64,000 nucleotides of DNA from JAAUTT01 sp038213375 (GTDB lineage Bacteria; Bacteroidota; Bacteroidia; Bacteroidales; JAAUTT01), in the NCBI GenBank assembly GCA_038213375.1, contig JBBQTB010000026.1, positions 12,362 to 76,361 on the forward strand. Reading direction: 5' to 3'. Shown here one piece after another: positions 1-9,180 of this stretch. A model generated the notes under the pieces. That model saw only the letters and a list, made by a program, of their open reading frames with translations, made no database searches and had not been told where the DNA came from. Both the position numbers and the translations under genes were made by a program. How positions within the stretch are numbered: the stretch's first letter is position 1; every line of letters starts with the position of its first letter.

Positions 1-2
1 AT

Positions 3-80
3 GATTCGGGATTAAAAGTGTACTCTGCCATTTCGTTGCAGGAGGCTGCCGATCGAATAAAAGAGATTTTAAAGTATTAA
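3..80 (+). CDS. C-terminal end of an unidentified protein (truncated by window edge)
   Basis: The third frame is open from the window edge and reads 25 residues to a TAA, ending in an amphipathic, charged helix (EAADRIKEILKY). The composition looks like a real protein C-terminus. No family can be named from so short a tail, and the rest of the gene lies outside the window. The same frame stays open for another 32 codons after the stop, which may be chance. Confidence 0.45.
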   Translation, partial: DSGLKVYSAISLQEAADRIKEILKY

Positions 81-695
81 TATATTCAAACAAGAGTTAA
101 GAAGGGTGGAAGCAGTTTTAGAATCGTCTGGCGTCTGAGCTGGCCGATTAAATGCCGTAAGGTAAGACTTCTAAAATAAGAAGGTTTTGGTAAATAATTT
201 TACTGTTTTTAATGTTTAAGGGCTTATTATTAGTGGATAGCTATTTTAACTCAATAAAATCAGGTTCATAAGTGAGATACTGTTAGCTAAGTCTGAGCCA
301 GATCAAATTTTTAAGGATTGAAGCTCCATGTGTTCTCCAAATATGTTTCTTTAATTAATTTGCTTATGTTCTGCGAGAGTAGGTTCAATACTTTTTTTCA
401 TACGAAATGATTTTAAATTAATAATGCCATAAAGTAAAAAAATCAATTCAATGTTTATTTTTGAATAATGACCGACGAAAGCTATCACATAGTGATTTAG
501 TTCATCACAGGTTCATACGCCAATTAAGCATTAAGGTGATTTGAAAATAATTATTTAAAAATAGGATTATGCCCTATGTAAATGTAAAGTATGTTAAGCA
601 ACAGTGCATCTGATTTAAAATCGTAAAAAAAATATTGTTCACTACACGCAACCAAAAGATGTTTTTTACATCTATCAATAAAAAACATGTCGTAA
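81..695. other. Long intergenic region without a recognisable gene
   Basis: About 615 bases without a plausible open frame. The first 100 bases (about 95-180) are more GC-rich than the rest and contain short possible stems, but I could not fit them to tRNA, SRP RNA, tmRNA or 6S RNA. The remainder is AT-rich. Its 3' end carries the presumed promoter of the sigma factor gene that follows. Confidence 0.4.
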
Positions 696-703
696 TAAAT
701 TTG
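696..703 (+). promoter_or_regulatory. Candidate -7 box of the sigma-factor gene
   Basis: TAAATTTG matches the Bacteroidota -7 consensus TAnnTTTG. It would start transcription near 710, just upstream of the ATG at 729. No clear -33 TTTG is seen at the expected spacing, so this is a weak call. Confidence 0.35.
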
Positions 704-728
704 CCATTCAATTTTATTGTATTTTTAT

Positions 729-1310
729 ATGCTGTATGAGAGTTCATTAAGAGTAGTAAGATTGAAGGACGATTTAAACGATATTATACAAGGTTGTATC
801 AAAGGTAAACGTGGCTCACAGGAGATTCTTTACCAGATGTACTCGGCAAAAATGTTTGGCGTTTGCTTTCGTTATTGTCGTGATTATGATGAATCAAAAG
901 ATATTCTTCAGGAAGGCTTTATTAAAGTATTTGAGAAGATTCATCAGTTTGGAAATAAAGGAAGTTTCGAGGGTTGGGTTCGCAGAATTATAGTAAACAC
1001 AGCGTTAGAAAAATACCGAATGCAAATTCGGACTGTTCAATTGGAATATCTGGCTGAAGTACGTGCTGAAGAAAATGAAGAGATTGAATTAAATATATCA
1101 TTAAATGAAATGCTTGCACTTATTCAAAAACTTCCTGACCAATACCGATTGGTTTTTAATATGTACGCATTTGAAAACATGACACATAAAGAAATAGCAC
1201 AACAACTCGGAATTACTGAGGGAACTTCAAAATCAGATCTTTCCAGAGCACGAGCCATATTACAAAAGAAGATTTGTTTAAAAACCGGAATGGTAGCCAA
1301 AATTGGTTAA
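729..1310 (+). CDS. RNA polymerase ECF-type sigma factor
   Basis: A small sigma-70-family factor of about 193 residues. Region 2, which binds the polymerase core and the -10 element, covers roughly residues 25-90 and includes a YDESKDILQEGFIKVFEKI stretch followed by FEGWVRRIIVNTA. Region 4 (about 130-180) contains the helix-turn-helix HKEIAQQLGITEGTSKSDLSRAR. The ATG at 729 is chosen over an in-frame TTG at 717 because it fits the candidate promoter. The stop lies two bases before the next ATG, so the two genes are almost certainly cotranscribed. The neighbour has a short cytoplasmic segment and one membrane helix, which could tether or inhibit the factor. I infer an envelope-stress or housekeeping ECF role; the target genes are unknown. 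Confidence 0.9.
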   Translation: MLYESSLRVVRLKDDLNDIIQGCIKGKRGSQEILYQMYSAKMFGVCFRYCRDYDESKDILQEGFIKVFEKIHQFGNKGSFEGWVRRIIVNTALEKYRMQIRTVQLEYLAEVRAEENEEIELNISLNEMLALIQKLPDQYRLVFNMYAFENMTHKEIAQQLGITEGTSKSDLSRARAILQKKICLKTGMVAKIG

Positions 1311-1312
1311 GA

Positions 1313-2773
1313 ATGGGTAAAGAGAGAAACTATATTGACGAATATTTTAAGGAAGGGCTGGGAAACCTTAACTTAATACCGCCTGCCGATGTTTGGAAAA
1401 ACATCGAAAAGGAACTCGACCGTAAACGTCGCATCGGTATTATTACGCTTTGGAGCTGTTTAGCGGCTGGGTTGGCCATATTTGTGGGTGTTGGGGGATA
1501 TTATTTTTATAATAACAAACAAAGCAATCAGATAGTAGCTCAAGTCGGGAAAATTAATGAAACACATAATTCAAAAGTAAATGAACATGTGGTAGATAGT
1601 TCATCTAAATTGGCATCAACTCAAAAGGCATCAGTTACCGCGGTATTTGTTGAGAAACGAATTATTTCTTCCGAAACCGAACCAATTTTTGGTATGATCG
1701 ATTCTACAAATGAAACAAATTTATTAGCAACTTCTGAAAAGACAGTTTTCACCACAGATAAACCTAACCATTTTATCCTGGCAGGCGGTGGCGATGCTAA
1801 TTCAGATTCCATGAACAATTTAAACGGTAAGGAAATAGTATCATTGTTAACTCCTAAAAGCATTTTATTTTCCGAATCACCCTCAATAAAGCTTGTAATT
1901 CCAGAAATAGTATCAAAAAATAACAGTACAATTTTATTGTCCTATTCTGATTTAATTACGCCTGAGCTCCCAAAATTTAACCATTGGAGTATTGAAGGAC
2001 AAGTAGCACCTCAATATTCATATCGGAATATTCCACGTGTTGCAGGTAGTTCACCATCAAAAAAGCAGTTTAATTCTCAGGAAGAAGGATTGGTTGCTTA
2101 TGCCGGTGGCATAAAAATTAGCTATGAAACCACTAGTCGGTTAAGTTTTCAAATTGGAGTTGTTTACTCTGTTATTGGTCAAACTCTAAAGGACGTTTAC
2201 GCGATTGCACAACCTTATGCTGTGAATACTAGTATATTAGAAGGAGGCTCATCGAAGGTTGGTAATAATTCGTTAGGAACTATCCCAAAGCAAGGGCCGT
2301 CTAGCGAAAGTATAATATATGTAAAGTCTGCCCTTGCTGATGTGGTAAATAATAGCCTCTTATTAAATAATAGTTATGACAAAACCAATGTGATTAATGC
2401 CAGTACTTCTGATGTTCGTATTGTTCAGCAACAAAAGTATATTGAAATTCCATTACTTGCCCGGTATATCCTATTTGATAAAAAAATTGGAATTCACGTG
2501 GTTGGAGGAATTAGCACTAATGTTCTTGTGGACAATAGTGTATTGGTTAAATCAGGTAGTTCAACAAATAATATTGGTGAAACCGGCAACTTACGCTTTT
2601 TAAATTATAACAGCAATTTAGGATTGGGTTTCAATTATAAATTATGGGAAAAAACTACCCTTACCCTGGAGCCCACATTCAAGTATTATCTGAATTCTAT
2701 TTCAGATAAAAGCGACATAAACTACCATCCTTATTCATTCGGAATTTTTACGGGAGTCAGATATAAGTTCTGA
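1313..2773 (+). CDS. Membrane-anchored protein with C-terminal outer-membrane-barrel-like domain, sigma-factor partner
   Basis: 486 residues from the ATG two bases after the sigma-factor stop; an earlier in-frame ATG at 1274 lies inside the sigma gene. Residues 1-40 are charged and cytoplasmic-looking (PPADVWKNIEKELDRKRR), residues 41-66 form one hydrophobic helix, 67-210 are low-complexity and Ser/Thr/Asn-rich, and about 220-486 show alternating aromatic/polar beta-strands ending in an aromatic residue (GVRYKF), like PorT-type barrels. Coupling to an ECF gene suggests an anti-sigma-like or signalling role. The odd point is topology: an inner-membrane helix and an outer-membrane barrel in one chain would have to span the periplasm through the low-complexity linker, or else the helix is an atypical, internally placed signal. 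The function is not established. Confidence 0.7.
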   Translation: MGKERNYIDEYFKEGLGNLNLIPPADVWKNIEKELDRKRRIGIITLWSCLAAGLAIFVGVGGYYFYNNKQSNQIVAQVGKINETHNSKVNEHVVDSSSKLASTQKASVTAVFVEKRIISSETEPIFGMIDSTNETNLLATSEKTVFTTDKPNHFILAGGGDANSDSMNNLNGKEIVSLLTPKSILFSESPSIKLVIPEIVSKNNSTILLSYSDLITPELPKFNHWSIEGQVAPQYSYRNIPRVAGSSPSKKQFNSQEEGLVAYAGGIKISYETTSRLSFQIGVVYSVIGQTLKDVYAIAQPYAVNTSILEGGSSKVGNNSLGTIPKQGPSSESIIYVKSALADVVNNSLLLNNSYDKTNVINASTSDVRIVQQQKYIEIPLLARYILFDKKIGIHVVGGISTNVLVDNSVLVKSGSSTNNIGETGNLRFLNYNSNLGLGFNYKLWEKTTLTLEPTFKYYLNSISDKSDINYHPYSFGIFTGVRYKF

Positions 2774-2822
2774 AATTGGTAACCTGCCTCAAATTTTTTC
2801 ATAAACCTTAGCTGAAAAATGT

Positions 2823-2830
2823 TAACTTTG
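2823..2830 (+). promoter_or_regulatory. Candidate -7 box of the transglycosylase-uvrA operon
   Basis: TAACTTTG matches TAnnTTTG, and a T-rich stretch (2794-2799) lies about 23 bases upstream. Transcription would begin near 2837, ahead of the ATG at 2868. This argues against an in-frame TTG start at 2835. Confidence 0.4.
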
Positions 2831-2867
2831 CAGATTGCATCGTTTTGAACATAATTTATTTATTGTG

Positions 2868-3890
2868 ATGAGACAAGTATTTTCAAAGGTCTTAACGTCA
2901 TTCGCCAAAGGAATTAGATTTGTAGTGGTAGGTATTGGACTAGTGGGTTTTATTTTAGTTTTTTCGTTTTCAGTGCCAACTACAAAAACTTGCGACACTG
3001 TAAAAATTGAGCCGAAACCGGCATTTGTGGTTACCGGTGTTGAAATACCCGATAATATAGATTTTGCGAATGAAAAAGTACCTGTTGAGGATTTTGATGT
3101 AAAAGAATCGCTTGAACGTGAACTTTTAATCAATTCCTACTGGCATTCGCAAACGTTGATGTTGTTAAAAAAATCAACACGCTATTTTGGAATGATCGAG
3201 CCTATTTTGAAGAAATACAATCTGCCTGTCGATTTTAAATTTCTTGCCTTGGCTGAAAGTGGCTTCTCTAATGTTACCTCACCTGCGGGAGCGGTTGGTT
3301 TCTGGCAATTTGTTCCGGAAACAGCAAAGGAATATGGTTTGGAGGTAAATGAGGAAGTAGATGAGCGCTACCATATTGAAAAGTCAACGGAAGCGGCATG
3401 TAAATTTTTGATTTCGTCCTACAACATATACAAAAGCTGGACGATGGCTGCGGCTTCTTATAATGCCGGACGAAAAGGGATTAATAAACAAATTCAAAGA
3501 CAATATACGGGTAATTATTATGATATTCTTTTGAATGATGAAACAGCGCGCTATATTTTCAGAATCGTTGCTTTAAAGATAATTTTTAATGATCCCAAAA
3601 AATATGGATTCGAAATTAGAAAGGAAGATTATTATCAACCAATTCCATACTCTGAGGTTACATTAAAAACCCCGATCATTGATCTGGCAAAATTCGCCTT
3701 TGAAAAAGGAACCAATTATAAGATGCTGAAGATGCTTAACCCTTGGTTCCGCGACAATGTTCTTACTAATATCAAAGGGAAAAACTATGTGGTTAAGATA
3801 CCTGATCCTGGATTCCGAACATTCGAAAAGGAATTGCCAAAAGAAGACATCGAAAGGATAGAAAAACAAAGTGAGCAATTAGTTCAATGA
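2868..3890 (+). CDS. Membrane-anchored lytic transglycosylase (SLT/MltD-like)
   Basis: 340 residues. It cleaves the MurNAc-GlcNAc bond of peptidoglycan with formation of 1,6-anhydroMurNAc, in the periplasm. A hydrophobic segment at about residues 14-36 is a signal anchor. The SLT domain spans about 100-225, with the catalytic Glu130 in LAESGFSN, the GAVGFWQFVPETAKEYGL block and the AASYNAGR motif. The C-terminal 70 residues (IIDLAKFAFEKGTNYKMLKMLNPW) look like a degenerate LysM-type wall-binding module, as in MltD. ATG 2868 is preferred over the upstream TTG. The stop overlaps the uvrA start (ATGA), so the genes are translationally coupled. The pairing of a wall enzyme with a repair gene is probably only positional. 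Confidence 0.9.
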   Translation: MRQVFSKVLTSFAKGIRFVVVGIGLVGFILVFSFSVPTTKTCDTVKIEPKPAFVVTGVEIPDNIDFANEKVPVEDFDVKESLERELLINSYWHSQTLMLLKKSTRYFGMIEPILKKYNLPVDFKFLALAESGFSNVTSPAGAVGFWQFVPETAKEYGLEVNEEVDERYHIEKSTEAACKFLISSYNIYKSWTMAAASYNAGRKGINKQIQRQYTGNYYDILLNDETARYIFRIVALKIIFNDPKKYGFEIRKEDYYQPIPYSEVTLKTPIIDLAKFAFEKGTNYKMLKMLNPWFRDNVLTNIKGKNYVVKIPDPGFRTFEKELPKEDIERIEKQSEQLVQ

Positions 3891-6763
3891 AAAAAGATAA
3901 TTCCGAAAGTCAAGATAACGTTGAAACCGAAAATTCTGAGATGATTCATGTGCTGGGTGCACGTGTACACAATCTGAAAAACATCGATGTATCAATTCCG
4001 CGAAATAAACTTACGGTGATTACTGGCCTTAGTGGTAGCGGGAAATCGTCGCTGGCATTCGATACAATTTATGCCGAAGGACAGCGTCGCTATATGGAAA
4101 CCATGTCGGCCTATGCACGGCAGTTTCTTGGTGGACTTGAACGTCCGGATGTGGATCAGATTACCGGATTAAGTCCCGTCATTTCAATAGAACAAAAAAC
4201 TACCAGTAAAAACCCTAGAAGTACGGTAGGTACTATCACAGAGGTTTACGATTTCATGCGATTATTATACGCACGTGCATCAGAGGCTTTTTCGCATGTT
4301 ACAGGCGAAAAAATGGTGAAGTATACTGAAGAGCAGATTATTAAACTAATATATGAATCGTTTCATGGATCGCCTATCTATATTTTATCTCCATTAATTA
4401 AAGGAAGGAAAGGTCATTACAAAGAGCTATTTGAACTGATTCGCAAAAAAGGATTTCTTAATGTCCGAATCGACGGAGAATTACGTGAAATAGTGTATGG
4501 GTTGAAAGTTGACCGATATAAAAACCACTATATTGAAATGGTGGTCGATAAACTGGAGGTTAATGAGGATCAGTTAAAACGGTTAAAAGAATCAGTTCAT
4601 ATTGCCATGCAACATGGTAAGGGAATCATTATGATTTTGGATAAAAACAGCGGAAATTCCAGGTACTATTCAAGGCAATTGATGTGTCCAACGTCTGGAA
4701 TATCATATAACGAACCGGCACCACACTCTTTTTCGTTCAATTCCCCGCAAGGCGCATGTCCGAAGTGCAGTGGACTTGGTGTAATTGCCGAGATTGACCT
4801 TAATAAAATATTTCCAAATTCAAAATTAAGCATCAAAAAGGGGGGTATTGAACCACTTGGCGCATATAAAAACACGATGATTTTTATGCAGGTGGAGGCT
4901 ATTCTGCACAAATACGGGGTAGATTTAAATACTGCGATTGAGGATATACCCGAAGAGGCTGTAAATGTTATTTTGTATGGCTCCGATGAGTCGTTTAAAC
5001 TGTTGCATTCCCCAATGGGTGTTGCTTCAAATTATTTTATGAATTTTGATGGTATTGTGAGCTATATCAACATGCATCAAAACGAAAGTACCTCAAAGAA
5101 AGCGCAACACTGGGCAGGACAGTTTATCAGGCATGTTACGTGTCCCGAATGCAATGGAGCCCGTTTGAAAATGGAATCCCTTCAGTTTATTATCAACGAA
5201 AAAAATATTTCTCAGCTTTCGTTGATGGATATCCGTAGTTTAAAATGTTGGTTTGATGAGCTGGATCCATACCTTACAGATAAACAAAAAGTCATTGCAC
5301 GTGAAATAATCAAAGAAATCAGAACCCGTTTAGGTTTTATGCTAAATGTAGGTCTTGACTATCTTTCACTGAACCTGAGTGCAGGAAGTTTGTCAGGAGG
5401 TGAAAGTCAGCGCATCAGGTTAGCCACACAAATAGGTTCTCAGCTGGTTAATGTTTTATACATTTTAGATGAGCCAAGTATTGGTTTGCATCAACGTGAT
5501 AACCACCGCCTGATTGATTCGCTGAAAAAGCTGAGGGATGCCGGAAATTCAGTGATTGTAGTTGAACATGATAAGGATATGATTCTATCAGCCGATCATG
5601 TTATCGATATTGGACCTTTTGCCGGTCGCATGGGAGGGTATGTTGTAGCCCAGGGTACGCCCGACGATATTGTAAATTCCGGATCTTTAACTGCGCAATA
5701 TCTTAACCATCATAAAACCATCGCCATACCTGAAACCCGGCGCAAAGGGTCAGGCAAGTTTCTTGAACTGAAAGGCGCTACCGGGAATAATCTTAAAAAT
5801 GTGAGTGTTAAGTTTCCACTGGGAACATTTATATGTATAACAGGTGTTTCGGGAAGTGGTAAGTCTACGTTGATTAATGATACACTTCAGCCTATTCTGA
5901 GCAAGCATTTTTACAAGTCAATTTTGGATCCTCTCCCTTACGAATCAATTGTTGGATTGGAACATGTGGATAAGGTAATTCAGGTAGATCAATCTCCTAT
6001 AGGACGCACTCCACGCTCAAACCCTGCTACTTATACTGGAGTTTTCAGTGATATACGAAACCTGTTCGCGATTACCCCCGAAGCTAAGATCAGAGCTTAT
6101 CAACCGGGTCGATTTTCGTTCAATGTTAAAGGCGGGCGATGTGAAACTTGCACCGGAGCCGGACTCCAAACCATTGAAATGAATTTTTTGCCCGATGTAT
6201 TCGTGGTTTGCCGTGAATGTAATGGTAAACGCTATAATCGCGAAACACTGGAAGTTAAATATAAGGGCAAAAGCATTAGTGATGTGCTAGATATGACGAT
6301 TAATCAATCGGTGGAGTTCTTTGAGAAAATCCCCGCGATAATTACCCGCTTGTTAGCCCTTCAGGAAGTTGGCCTGGGTTATATTAAGTTAGGACAACCT
6401 TCCACAACACTATCAGGAGGAGAATCGCAACGTGTAAAACTGGCAGCAGAACTTGCAAAAAGAGATACAGGGAATACCATATATATTCTTGATGAACCAA
6501 CAACTGGTCTCCACTTTGAAGATGTTCGGGTATTGCTGGATGTTCTTAACAGGCTTGTAAACCGCGGAAATACAATCATTGTGATTGAACATAACCTCGA
6601 CGTAATTAAGGTAGCCGATTATATTATTGATATTGGCAAAGAAGGTGGCGGTTTAGGTGGCGAAATAATTTGCAAAGGTACTCCCGAGGAGGTTTCAAAA
6701 CATAAAGGAAGTTATACGGCCCGGTTTTTGAAGGAAGAATTGAGTTTTAAAAAAGAAAATTAA
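3887..6763 (+). CDS. uvrA: UvrABC excision-repair subunit A
   Basis: 958 residues, the usual UvrA length. This cytosolic ATPase dimer scans DNA with UvrB for bulky lesions in nucleotide excision repair. There are two ABC modules: Walker A GLSGSGKS near residue 46 and GVSGSGKS near 653, each with an LSGGESQR signature (LSGGESQRIRLA, LSGGESQRVKLA) and an ILDEPS/ILDEPT Walker B. The C-terminal zinc module is intact (CETC and CREC). The insertion-domain module is unusual: its first pair reads C267-P-T-S270 instead of C-x2-C, while its second pair C291/C294 is present. I recall similar sequences in other Bacteroidota, so this is probably lineage-typical. The start overlaps the transglycosylase stop by 4 bases. 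Confidence 0.97.
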   Translation: MKKDNSESQDNVETENSEMIHVLGARVHNLKNIDVSIPRNKLTVITGLSGSGKSSLAFDTIYAEGQRRYMETMSAYARQFLGGLERPDVDQITGLSPVISIEQKTTSKNPRSTVGTITEVYDFMRLLYARASEAFSHVTGEKMVKYTEEQIIKLIYESFHGSPIYILSPLIKGRKGHYKELFELIRKKGFLNVRIDGELREIVYGLKVDRYKNHYIEMVVDKLEVNEDQLKRLKESVHIAMQHGKGIIMILDKNSGNSRYYSRQLMCPTSGISYNEPAPHSFSFNSPQGACPKCSGLGVIAEIDLNKIFPNSKLSIKKGGIEPLGAYKNTMIFMQVEAILHKYGVDLNTAIEDIPEEAVNVILYGSDESFKLLHSPMGVASNYFMNFDGIVSYINMHQNESTSKKAQHWAGQFIRHVTCPECNGARLKMESLQFIINEKNISQLSLMDIRSLKCWFDELDPYLTDKQKVIAREIIKEIRTRLGFMLNVGLDYLSLNLSAGSLSGGESQRIRLATQIGSQLVNVLYILDEPSIGLHQRDNHRLIDSLKKLRDAGNSVIVVEHDKDMILSADHVIDIGPFAGRMGGYVVAQGTPDDIVNSGSLTAQYLNHHKTIAIPETRRKGSGKFLELKGATGNNLKNVSVKFPLGTFICITGVSGSGKSTLINDTLQPILSKHFYKSILDPLPYESIVGLEHVDKVIQVDQSPIGRTPRSNPATYTGVFSDIRNLFAITPEAKIRAYQPGRFSFNVKGGRCETCTGAGLQTIEMNFLPDVFVVCRECNGKRYNRETLEVKYKGKSISDVLDMTINQSVEFFEKIPAIITRLLALQEVGLGYIKLGQPSTTLSGGESQRVKLAAELAKRDTGNTIYILDEPTTGLHFEDVRVLLDVLNRLVNRGNTIIVIEHNLDVIKVADYIIDIGKEGGGLGGEIICKGTPEEVSKHKGSYTARFLKEELSFKKEN

Positions 6764-6871
6764 GGAGTTAGGTATTTGTTATTTGGAGCTAATTAATAAC
6801 CATTTACCATTAACCGTAACCTGTAACCAAAAGAAACGTATAACTTTAAAAAATAGCTTTAACAAATTATC

Positions 6872-7582
6872 ATGTCAACAAGCGAAGAAAAGATTAGAAG
6901 TGCCTTTCAGGAAAAGGATTGGGCCGAGATAAAATCGGAAGATTCCTGGCGAATATTTAAAATTGTAGCAGAATTTGTAGAAGGATACGAAAAGATGTCG
7001 CGCATCGGGCCATGTGTATCCATTTTTGGATCGGCACGCACCCAATCGGGGACCAAATATTATAAACTTGCAGAAGAAATAGCATTTAAGCTAACTCAAT
7101 TTGGATATGGTGTTATCACCGGTGGCGGACCTGGCATTATGGAAGCCGGAAACCTTGGTGCAAAGCGTGGTAAGGGCCGTTCAGTGGGTATGAATATCCA
7201 TTTGCCTTTCGAGCAAACACATAACATGTTTATTGATCCGGATAAACTCATTACTTTTGATTACTTTTTTGTCCGGAAAACTATGTTTATGAAATATTCA
7301 CAGGGTTTTATTGTACTTCCCGGAGGCTTTGGAACTTTAGATGAACTTTTTGAAGCTCTAACATTGATTCAAACCAATAAAATTGGACGTTTTCCCATTG
7401 TTTTAGTGGGTAAGGTATATTGGAAAGGCCTGATAGAATGGATAAAAGAAGTGATGATGGAGGAAGAAAAAAACATTAAGATCGATGACCTGGATATGTT
7501 CACTATGGTGGACGAAGCGGATGAAGCAGTATCGATTATTAACCATTTCTATTCGAAATACATGTTGAGTCCTAACTTTTGA
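6872..7582 (+). CDS. LOG-family (TIGR00730) nucleoside-monophosphate phosphoribohydrolase-like protein
   Basis: 236 residues with a Rossmann-type fold. The LOG-family motifs are present: GGGPGIMEAGNLGAKRG near residue 84 and PGGFGTLDELFE near 150. Enzymes of this family split cytokinin riboside 5'-monophosphates, or other nucleotides such as AMP, into free base and ribose 5-phosphate in the cytosol. In bacteria without plant contact the physiological substrate is usually unknown. It sits 108 bases after uvrA. The gap begins with AT-rich micro-repeats of TAACC/TTACC type and ends in a weak -7-like TAACTTTA, so it may have its own promoter. Confidence 0.88.
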   Translation: MSTSEEKIRSAFQEKDWAEIKSEDSWRIFKIVAEFVEGYEKMSRIGPCVSIFGSARTQSGTKYYKLAEEIAFKLTQFGYGVITGGGPGIMEAGNLGAKRGKGRSVGMNIHLPFEQTHNMFIDPDKLITFDYFFVRKTMFMKYSQGFIVLPGGFGTLDELFEALTLIQTNKIGRFPIVLVGKVYWKGLIEWIKEVMMEEEKNIKIDDLDMFTMVDEADEAVSIINHFYSKYMLSPNF

Positions 7583-7747
7583 TAGCCATAAGATTGTCCT
7601 TCGGATGATCTTTTGATTCAATTAGTAATAACTATATTTGTATTTATCAACTTTGCTGTTAACTTTGACTTTGTTTTTAATTAATTATGTCTTCTGAATT
7701 TGTAAATTTGCTCATATTGATATAATTAAACGCGTAACCGTACATTT

Positions 7748-9157
7748 ATGATTCGACTATACATTGTTGTGCTTCAAATGTTAGGAGTATTGTTTGTTAA
7801 CTTGCTCTTTAGCGGTGATATATCTGTAAGCATGGATTTGCCCGGACAGATCAATGCAGGTAAAGATTTAAAAGTCCAGGTGATTCTTAAAAAAGGTGAT
7901 TTGGTTGGGTTTTCCCGGTTTCAAATGGATCTACCTCTGGGTGTAACAGCGACTAATATTTATTCAGCCAACGCCGATTTTAGTTTCAAGGATCAGAAAG
8001 TTCGGTTTATCTGGCTTCGTTTGCCAGAGGATAAGGACATCACTATTTCTTTTAATATTCAATGCAATGAACATCTTAAAGGGAGTTTCGATGTTACAGG
8101 AAAATTTTCTTATATTGAAAACAATGAACGCAAAACAGTAGATATTCAAACAAAAACACTGGCAATCGTTCCATCTTCAGCTATTGATCCCCGCTTACTC
8201 GTTGATATAAAGGATTTCGGAAGATCGGCATTACCTCAGTTAGGTGCAACTTCACCGGGCGACCTTGCTTGTATTCGCCAGACGCCAATATGGTCGGAAA
8301 TTAACAAAGAATATCTGATTACATTACTGGTAAATAAGGAAAGCCTTAAGAAGTTTGCTAAGATTGAAGAGATTGTACCTACAGGATATACAGCCGTAGC
8401 TATAGAAAACAAAGATGGGGTTTTTACATTTAAGGATAACAAAGCAAAATTTTTGTGGATGAATCTCCCAGCTGATCCTTTCTTTACCGTTAGTTATAAG
8501 CTCGTTCCCATGAAAAACACCATTAACAAACAACCCGCAATAAAAGGTGTTTTTTCTTATATCATTGATGATAAAACACAAAGTATTAACGTAATAGAGA
8601 AGGAAGTCAGTTTGGCTAATCTTACTCCAGACATGGTGAAAATTATTTTGCAACAGCAAATAAACATTCCTCAAGGAATTGCCCAAAACACAAGAGCAAA
8701 CCAAGAATCATTGGCGGTAGCCGAAAATTCTAATCCCAAAAATAAGAAGGAAATTACTACTAAAACTGACCCCGCAAACAAAACTGTTACTGCTCCAAAT
8801 CAGATAATTTCTCCTTCGGAGAGGTCAGTTGCAATCCAAACCCAAGTGGCTGATTTACTTGAGCCAAAAACAGGAATGTATTTCAGGGTTCAAATAGCCG
8901 CTGGCCATAGACCCGTGAATACTAAGAGCTATTTTAAAAAATTCCAGTTGGACACATTAGTTATGAAAGAAAAACATGATGGATGGATCAAATATTCGGT
9001 AGGCTCCTTTAGTGCTTACAGAGTTGCCAGAGATTATAGGGTACATTTATGGAATACAACCTCCATTAACGATGCTTTTATATCTGCCTATAACGATGGT
9101 AAACGAATCACCGTTCAGGAAGCATTAATGATGGGTAATCAAAGATGGTACCAGTAA
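7748..9157 (+). CDS. Secreted protein with two Ig/cohesin-like repeats and a C-terminal SPOR-like domain
   Basis: 469 residues with an N-terminal signal peptide. Two related beta-domains follow, at about residues 25-135 and 165-285. Each ends in the same kind of segment (FSFKDQKVRFIWLRLP and FTFKDNKAKFLWMNLP), so they arose by internal duplication. Residues 290-370 are a Lys/Asn/Pro-rich linker. The last 90 residues (MYFRVQIAAGHRPVN...HDGWIKYSVGSFSAYRVARDY) have the pattern of a SPOR domain, which in other proteins binds peptidoglycan stripped of stem peptides. I infer a periplasmic or outer-membrane-associated wall-binding protein. It is followed after 23 bases by a barrel protein, probably in the same operon. 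Confidence 0.75.
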   Translation: MIRLYIVVLQMLGVLFVNLLFSGDISVSMDLPGQINAGKDLKVQVILKKGDLVGFSRFQMDLPLGVTATNIYSANADFSFKDQKVRFIWLRLPEDKDITISFNIQCNEHLKGSFDVTGKFSYIENNERKTVDIQTKTLAIVPSSAIDPRLLVDIKDFGRSALPQLGATSPGDLACIRQTPIWSEINKEYLITLLVNKESLKKFAKIEEIVPTGYTAVAIENKDGVFTFKDNKAKFLWMNLPADPFFTVSYKLVPMKNTINKQPAIKGVFSYIIDDKTQSINVIEKEVSLANLTPDMVKIILQQQINIPQGIAQNTRANQESLAVAENSNPKNKKEITTKTDPANKTVTAPNQIISPSERSVAIQTQVADLLEPKTGMYFRVQIAAGHRPVNTKSYFKKFQLDTLVMKEKHDGWIKYSVGSFSAYRVARDYRVHLWNTTSINDAFISAYNDGKRITVQEALMMGNQRWYQ

Positions 9158-9180
9158 TATACCGATTCAATCAAAATTTA

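Noticed and set aside
95..180. Possible structured RNA (SRP-like GGAAGCAG, short stems)
   Set aside because: Lacks the conserved SRP loop sequence and no consistent secondary structure could be drawn by eye.
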